DNA of 10,560 nucleotides from Paraktedonobacter sp034437695 (GTDB lineage Bacteria > Chloroflexota > Ktedonobacteria > Ktedonobacterales > Ktedonobacteraceae): NCBI GenBank assembly GCA_034437695.1, contig DAOTTJ010000448.1, forward strand, positions 1-10,560, given 5' to 3'. Under the pieces are notes generated by a model. The model was given only the letters and a program-made list of their open reading frames with translations. It made no database searches and was not told the DNA's origin. The position numbers and the translations under genes are program-made. Below are positions 6,670-10,560 of this stretch, in pieces. Position 1 is the first letter of the stretch. Each line of letters begins with the position of its first letter.

Positions 6670-7029
6670 TTCGCGACTTTGCGAGATGATATCGCGAATA
6701 ATGCTCTCAAGGGTATCAAAAAAGGTATCGATCCAATGGAACATAACGCCAAAGGGGTCGGCTTTTTGTGTTAGAGAGATCAACGTAATCGAGACGTGAC
6801 ATTCGCCCGTCGTCTGCGTGATCTGCATCTCTATGCGCCAGCCGCCGCTAGCCGAAGCAGTGATTGTGCCAGCCTGTGCGTGCGCGGCCTGAATTCTCAG
6901 GAGGCGTTTTGTTCCCATGATACTCTGGATCTCTGGATCGGGTAAAAAGCTCTCTACAGTGCGTACGCATGCTTCAAAGACGACCTGATAGCTTCCCTTA
7001 ATACCTCGACTTTTTTCTCTTTTAATCAT
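6664..7029 (-). CDS. Small uncharacterised protein, possible SRPBCC-like alpha/beta fold
   Basis: This 121-residue protein has no signal peptide or membrane segment and a single pair of Cys residues (21, 77) not arranged for metal binding. GGAGGGCAG directly before the ATG is a strong ribosome binding site, and its own 3' stem-loop supports it as a real gene. The pattern is an N-terminal helix (about 14-29, YQVVFEACVRTVESFL), then short alternating strands including GTITASASGGWRIEMQIT (about 54-71) and CHVSITLIS (77-85), then a long C-terminal helix (about 95-116). That helix-strands-helix order resembles small SRPBCC-type proteins that bacteria of this kind carry in many copies, but the match is by pattern only and no ligand or partner can be named. 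It is divergent from the methionine gene across a 394-base gap. Confidence 0.75.
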   Translation of the reverse strand: MIKREKSRGIKGSYQVVFEACVRTVESFLPDPEIQSIMGTKRLLRIQAAHAQAGTITASASGGWRIEMQITQTTGECHVSITLISLTQKADPFGVMFHWIDTFFDTLESIIRDIISQSREV

Positions 7030-7180
7030 TCTGCCCTCCAGGTAGGTATGTGCTCAACGATGATGGGTCTTCTTCCCTGGGGAAAGATTTATTCTGCTGC
7101 GAAAAAATCTCGCTCCGTTGCGTGCTTCTCTCGTTTTTCCATTCTCTATCTTACCTTTTGTCGAAGTACCTTTGCAAGTC

Positions 7181-7197
7181 GAAAAAGTCGGTTTTTC
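7181..7197. other. AT-rich inverted repeat in the 7030-7423 gap
   Basis: GAAAAA (7181-7186) and TTTTTC (7192-7197) flank five bases. The rest of 7030-7250 is T-rich on the plus strand without a gene. The promoter of the minus-strand gene should lie here, but I see no hexamer pair good enough to call. Confidence 0.3.
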
Positions 7198-7252
7198 TGG
7201 CGCTCTACTGGCCAGTACAACGGGTTTTTAGTGTACAGCGGGCGCTGATTGT

Positions 7253-7293
7253 GGGTGAATTGACCAACTATCTAGTACATAGTATACTCACCC
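7253..7293 (+). promoter_or_regulatory. Near-consensus promoter framed by dyads, for the methionine/folate gene
   Basis: TTGACC (7260-7265) and TATACT (7283-7288) are each five-of-six matches and are separated by the ideal 17 bases, pointing to a housekeeping sigma-70-type promoter with a start near 7295. The -35 and -10 boxes lie between the arms of GGGTGA (7253-7258) and TCACCC (7288-7293). Within the spacer, ACTAT (7267-7271) and ATAGT (7279-7283) form another dyad. Inverted repeats over a promoter suggest repressor binding. The leader to the ATG is about 130 bases and includes a hairpin at 7383-7402 (AGACC/GGTCT core). Confidence 0.65.
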
Positions 7294-7423
7294 TTGCAGA
7301 TGCGCTGGCGGATGCAGACACGTTGACCCCCAGGCCAGCTCTGTAGGGTATCAGCAACAGATTGATGAAAAATCGCAGACAGAGAGACCTTGTATGGTCT
7401 TTGTGTAAGAAAGTACAGTTGTT

Positions 7424-9355
7424 ATGGAACAAAGGTTTCTCCAGCTACTCCGCCAGCGTCCCATGCTTTGTGATGGAGCGACGGGGACGTTGCTTTATGC
7501 CCGAGGTATCCCGTACGAGCAGTGTTTTGATGCGCTCAATCTCAGTCAGCCAGCGTTAATTGGTGGTATTCACCGCGAATATATCGCCGCGGGTGCCGAA
7601 ATTATCGAGACCAATTCGTTTGGGGCCAACCGTATCAGGCTGGCGATGTACGGTCTGGAAGCCCAGGTGCGTCAGATCAACCAGCGGGCGGCTCGCCTGG
7701 TGCAAGAGGCACGTGATGTCACGGGGCAACAGGTTTTTATTGCCGGGGCTGTCGGGCCGACCGGACTGCCGCTCCAGGCTCCCGACGAGCATCGCTTGCA
7801 CGAATTGCGGGCGGTCTTTCGCGAGCAGATGGAAGCGTTGCAGGAGGGTGGGGCGGATCTGTTGATGTTAGAGACCTTCACCAGTCTGGCGGAGCTGCGC
7901 CAGGCGGTTCTGGCGGCCCAGGAGCTAGGTGGTCTGCCTATAGTTGCGCAGATGAGCTTTTATGAAGACGGCCACACCCTATCGGGTCAATCGGCAGCCC
8001 GTGTAGCCACCGTCTTGCGCGATATGGGAGTTGAGGTTGTCGGAGCGAACTGTAGCTTTGGTCCAGCGGGGACGCTAGATGTCGTTCAGGAGATGTTAAC
8101 CACCTCCCAGGAGGGGTCAAACGTCGAGGAAGCGCGACCAGAGATGTTGTTCTCGGCTCAGCCCAACGCGGGTCTGCCCAGGCGTATTGGCAACCGTTTT
8201 ATCTATGTCGCCACGCCCGATTATTTTGCCGACTATACGCGGCGTTTCGCGCGTGCTGGTGTGCGTTTGATCGGTGGGTGTTGTGGAACGACGCCGCACC
8301 ATATTGTCGCGATGCGCCAGGCGTTGGATGAAGAATACGGGGTACTGGAGCAGAATCAGGCGGGAGAAGCTCCAGCTATTAAAGTCACGAGCGCGGTCGG
8401 TGGGCGGGCTGCGATTGCTCGACTGCTCGAAGAAGAGATTATTCTGCCGCAGCAGGGATATACCACGCGCTTGCAAGAGATGCTGGCTGCGGGCAAATTT
8501 GTTGTCAGTGCCGAACTCGATCCGCCGAAAGGGCTGAACCCGGCCAAGATCCTGCAGGGAGCGGCCATGTTGCAGGAAGCGGGTATCGATTTTATTAATA
8601 TTGCCGATAGTCCGATGGCGCGAGTGAGGATGGGTTGTATTGCGCTGGCGCGTTTGATCCAGGATCACCTGGGGATCGAGACTATCATCCATTTCACCAC
8701 GCGCGATCGCAATTTGATGGCCTTACAGTCCGAGCTATTGGGCGCACACGCGCTGGGCATTCGCAACATCCTGGCTTTGACGGGAGACCCCGTGCGAGCG
8801 GGTGCCTATCCGAACGCCACGGGGGTCTGGGATGTCGACTCGGTTGGATTGATCCAGATCTTACGGCACATGAATGAGGGACACGATGCAGCTGGTTCGC
8901 CGATCGGCGCAAAAAGTTCTTTTTGCATTGGCACGGCGTTTGATCCAAATATGGCAGACGATCAGATTGATCTGGAGATCGAGAAGTATCAGCGTAAAAT
9001 GGAGGCGGGGGCGCACTTCATCATGACGCAGCCGATCTACGAGCTTGCGCCTCTGACGCGTTTTCTGGAGCGCGTAGGGAAGCCTGAGGTGCCGATCATC
9101 CTGGGTTGTATTCCTCTGCACAGTTCGCGGCACGCCGAGTATCTGCACAACGAAGTGCCGGGTATAACGATTCCTGATCTAGTGCGCGAGCGGATGCGTC
9201 TGGCTGGCGAGCATGGTCACGAAGAGGGCTTGCGGCTGGCGCAGGAATTGCTGGCCGAGGCTCGCCACCTGATTCAAGGGGTCTACCTCATGCCGTCGTA
9301 TGGACGGTACGATGTCGTCAGCAATCTGACCAGAATCCTGCATGGCAGTTCATAA
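7424..9355 (+). CDS. Bifunctional homocysteine S-methyltransferase / 5,10-methylenetetrahydrofolate reductase
   Basis: This 643-residue cytoplasmic fusion joins two steps of methionine synthesis. The N-terminal half (about 1-300) is an S-methyl_trans barrel that transfers a methyl group to homocysteine. Its zinc ligands are visible: Cys210 in GANC and Cys286-Cys287 in GGCCGTTPHH; DGATGTLL at 17-24 is the family start. The C-terminal half (about 345-640) is an FAD-dependent MTHFR barrel that makes 5-methyl-tetrahydrofolate, with AELDPPKG (363-370), TTRDRN (425-430), LTGDP (452-456) and FIMTQPIYE (532-540). The order matches Bacillus YitJ. The pterin- and cobalamin-binding domains of MetH are absent, so the route of methyl transfer between halves is unclear. 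No clear ribosome binding site precedes the ATG (only AAGAAAG), but the N-terminus fits the family. Regulation is probably at the dyad-rich promoter near 7260-7288; I see no SAM or cobalamin riboswitch. Confidence 0.95.
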   Translation: MEQRFLQLLRQRPMLCDGATGTLLYARGIPYEQCFDALNLSQPALIGGIHREYIAAGAEIIETNSFGANRIRLAMYGLEAQVRQINQRAARLVQEARDVTGQQVFIAGAVGPTGLPLQAPDEHRLHELRAVFREQMEALQEGGADLLMLETFTSLAELRQAVLAAQELGGLPIVAQMSFYEDGHTLSGQSAARVATVLRDMGVEVVGANCSFGPAGTLDVVQEMLTTSQEGSNVEEARPEMLFSAQPNAGLPRRIGNRFIYVATPDYFADYTRRFARAGVRLIGGCCGTTPHHIVAMRQALDEEYGVLEQNQAGEAPAIKVTSAVGGRAAIARLLEEEIILPQQGYTTRLQEMLAAGKFVVSAELDPPKGLNPAKILQGAAMLQEAGIDFINIADSPMARVRMGCIALARLIQDHLGIETIIHFTTRDRNLMALQSELLGAHALGIRNILALTGDPVRAGAYPNATGVWDVDSVGLIQILRHMNEGHDAAGSPIGAKSSFCIGTAFDPNMADDQIDLEIEKYQRKMEAGAHFIMTQPIYELAPLTRFLERVGKPEVPIILGCIPLHSSRHAEYLHNEVPGITIPDLVRERMRLAGEHGHEEGLRLAQELLAEARHLIQGVYLMPSYGRYDVVSNLTRILHGSS

Positions 9356-9356
9356 C

Positions 9357-9376
9357 GAGGGCTTCCCCCTCTTTTT
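9357..9376 (+). terminator. Intrinsic terminator after the methionine/folate gene
   Basis: Starting two bases after the stop codon, GAGGG (9357-9361) pairs with CCCTC (9367-9371) around a five-base loop and is followed by TTTTT (9372-9376). The stem is short but GC-rich and has a proper T-tract, and its position is right for a terminator. Confidence 0.7.
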
Positions 9377-9497
9377 GTCCGGGTGTGATACATAGAGTAG
9401 CGGTGAGGGAGAGGAAAACGGGTGAGAAGACAAAGCGGGACGTAGTGTAAGAGGAGGTGTGTGGCCGAGAGAGAAGGTTTCGTCCTGGTGGTTAAAT

Positions 9498-9526
9498 TTG
9501 ACTTGTACCAGATAGTATGTTACACT
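9498..9526 (+). promoter_or_regulatory. Candidate infC promoter (upstream)
   Basis: TTGACT (9498-9503) lies 17 bases from TACACT (9521-9526), which is preceded by TGT (9518-9520), an extended -10. Start near 9533 gives a 150-base leader to infC. The 9377-9497 stretch before it shows no gene or clear structure. Confidence 0.6.
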
Positions 9527-9545
9527 GGGTAAGCAGCAAAGCGTC

Positions 9546-9650
9546 CTCTCAAAGCAGCTCCGAGAGCACCGATCGTTGTTCTTGAGCGATTGAGAATAGC
9601 GCACGCGTAGTTTTGTGTATACTATCGATGTTTTCACAGTGACGAAGTAT
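9546..9650 (+). promoter_or_regulatory. Structured leader and second -10-like site upstream of infC
   Basis: Several short inverted repeats lie here: CTCTC/GAGAG (9546-9550, 9562-9566), ATCG/CGAT (9572-9575, 9587-9590), and ATACT plus TCG against CGA plus AGTAT (9619-9650, one bulged base), with TCAC-A-GTGA in its loop. TATACT (9618-9623) could also be a second -10, although no good -35 precedes it. In many bacteria infC expression is controlled through its leader; a specific fold such as an L20-binding site is not recognisable here. Confidence 0.35.
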
Positions 9651-9682
9651 GTTTTAACAAAAAAGGAAGGCAGGTCCAGCCT

Positions 9683-10393
9683 ATTAACAGGGATTTTCGG
9701 GGGAGCGACCGTCCGCGAGAGACGCGAGTAAATGAACGCATACGCACCCGCGAGGTGCGTTTGATCGATGAAAACGGCGAGATGATCGGAGTGATGCCCC
9801 CGGTACGAGCGCTAGACATAGCTCGTGAGCGTAACCTTGACCTGGTGGAGATATCGCCAAACGCCATGCCGCCGGTCTGTAAACTCATGGACTATGGTCG
9901 TTTTAAATACGAACAGGCCAAAAAAGAGAATGAGGCGCGTAAGAATCAAAAGACGACGACGGTTAAAGAGATTCGCATGCGTCCACGTACCGATGACCAT
10001 GATGTTGAAGTCAAGACGCGTAAGATCCAGGAATTTTTGGCTGATGGCGACAAAGTACGAGTGAGCGTGCAGTTTCGCGGAGCAGAAATGCGTCACCCGG
10101 ACATTGGGCGGAAGTTGCTCGATAGCATTGCAGAGATCCTCAAGGGTGTAGCGGTGATAGAGCGCACGCCGATCATGGAAGGTAGAATGATGTCGATGAC
10201 CGTCTCGCGAGCACCCGGCTGGGAACCGCCAAAGAAACAGGCTGTAGCTGCCGCTGCGGAGAAACCATCTGCTGCCTCAAACAACGGCAACGTTGTTCAA
10301 TCCGCTAATCTGACTAGTTCTAAGACACCTCCGGGGGCTGCCCCCGTTGTAGAGAACAGTGAAGCAGAAGAAAATATTCAAAGCGAAGATTAG
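9683..10393 (+). CDS. infC: Translation initiation factor IF-3, probable ATT start
   Basis: IF-3 binds the 30S subunit, keeps subunits apart and checks the start codon and initiator tRNA. From ATT at 9683 the protein has 236 residues. The N-domain spans about 17-90 (NERIRTREVRLIDENGEMIGV, VEISPNAMPPVCKLMDYGRFKYEQ at 55-78), then comes a charged linker, and the C-domain lies at about 95-178 (VKEIRMRPRTDDHD, VRVSVQFRGAEMRH). Start choice: the first GTG (9755) would delete IRTREV, which the family conserves. Between the in-frame stop at 9608 and that GTG there is no ATG, GTG, TTG or CTG codon. ATT at 9683 follows AAGGAAGG (9663-9670) by 12 bases, and ATT starts are known for infC in Escherichia coli. 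A low-complexity tail of about 56 residues rich in Ala, Ser, Asn and Glu extends past the usual end. The gene appears monocistronic. Confidence 0.95.
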   Translation: MNRDFRGSDRPRETRVNERIRTREVRLIDENGEMIGVMPPVRALDIARERNLDLVEISPNAMPPVCKLMDYGRFKYEQAKKENEARKNQKTTTVKEIRMRPRTDDHDVEVKTRKIQEFLADGDKVRVSVQFRGAEMRHPDIGRKLLDSIAEILKGVAVIERTPIMEGRMMSMTVSRAPGWEPPKKQAVAAAAEKPSAASNNGNVVQSANLTSSKTPPGAAPVVENSEAEENIQSED

Positions 10394-10457
10394 TGGTTTT
10401 ATCTGCCTTTTGTGACACTAAAAATGGGCGATACATCAGTCTATGCAGCATATACAG

Positions 10458-10501
10458 AAACAGGGGTGCAGTTTCTCTTTGAACTACACCCCTGTTTTTT
10501 T
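10458..10501 (+). terminator. Strong intrinsic terminator after infC
   Basis: AAACAGGGGTG (10458-10468) pairs with CACCCCTGTTT (10487-10497). After one mismatch the stem continues with AGTT/AACT, a six-base loop closes it, and T7 (10495-10501) follows. This is the clearest terminator in the window, 65 bases past the infC stop codon. No gene starts between it and the window end. Confidence 0.9.
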
Positions 10502-10560
10502 CTATAAGCATGATCGAAACAAGTAAATTCACGTTTTTTTGATGATTCTACACGCAGTTA

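Noticed and set aside
7295..7423. SAM, SAH or cobalamin riboswitch in the methionine/folate leader
   Set aside because: The leader has one short hairpin but none of the conserved boxes of those classes that I can recognise, and it is short for a cobalamin riboswitch.
8117..8692. Open reading frame of 191 codons on the minus strand
   Set aside because: It is antisense to the methyltransferase/MTHFR gene, whose conserved motifs read through the whole stretch.
9533..9682. L20-type autoregulatory leader before infC
   Set aside because: Short stems are present but no recognisable pseudoknot or L20-like fold; kept only as an undefined structured leader.
9755..10393. infC starting at GTG 9755
   Set aside because: This start removes the conserved IRTREV segment of the IF-3 N-domain and has no suitable ribosome binding site.
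1..10560. CRISPR array, tRNA or rRNA genes, prophage or toxin-antitoxin genes
   Set aside because: No regularly spaced direct repeats, no cloverleaf or rRNA sequence, and no phage or toxin-like proteins were seen on either strand.

Overview
The window looks like ordinary bacterial chromosome with a moderately high GC content. It carries eight protein genes separated by unusually long, structured intergenic regions. The best guess at origin is the Chloroflexota, class Ktedonobacteria. The reasons are a large signal-peptidase family with paralogues side by side, small membrane proteins with zinc-ribbon domains, a MutS2-Smr protein, a fused homocysteine methyltransferase/methylenetetrahydrofolate reductase, and a terminal-inverted-repeat element in a gap. 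This assignment is inferred from gene content and was not tested by any search.

Layout. Positions 8-745 (+) and 860-1570 (-) are two convergent type I signal peptidase genes, about 69% identical over their first 175 residues by hand count, with a stem-loop between their ends. Positions 1571-1920 hold the promoter of the second peptidase gene, with an 8-bp inverted repeat beside it, and then a roughly 157-bp MITE-like element. Positions 1921-2841 (-) encode a zinc-ribbon, proline/glutamine-rich, single-span membrane protein of unknown role. Positions 2842-3232 are a divergent regulatory region with promoter-like sites and two bulged hairpins. Positions 3233-5686 (+) are mutS2, followed by a short terminator. 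Positions 5790-6380 (+) encode an MscL-type mechanosensitive channel with a C-terminal zinc ribbon. A 24-bp hairpin follows it at 6442-6493. Positions 6664-7029 (-) encode a small uncharacterised protein. Positions 7030-7423 are a second divergent control region, with a near-consensus promoter wrapped in dyads. Positions 7424-9355 (+) encode the bifunctional homocysteine S-methyltransferase/MTHFR, with a terminator directly after the stop codon. Positions 9356-9682 hold promoters and a structured leader for infC. Positions 9683-10393 (+) are infC, read here as starting at a rare ATT codon, and a strong intrinsic terminator follows at 10458-10501.

How the genes relate. This is not one pathway. 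The genes serve protein export (two signal peptidases), membrane homeostasis (MscL, the zinc-ribbon protein), DNA or ribosome maintenance (MutS2), one-carbon and methionine metabolism, and translation initiation (IF-3). Most appear to be single-gene transcription units, because nearly every gene has its own upstream control region, terminator-like structure, or both. I see no phage, CRISPR, toxin-antitoxin or secondary-metabolite system. The points most worth a second look are the ATT start of infC, the terminal-inverted-repeat element, the wobble-rich 24-bp hairpin, the insertion ahead of the MutS2 Walker B motif, the zinc ribbon on MscL, and the dyad-wrapped promoter of the methionine gene.
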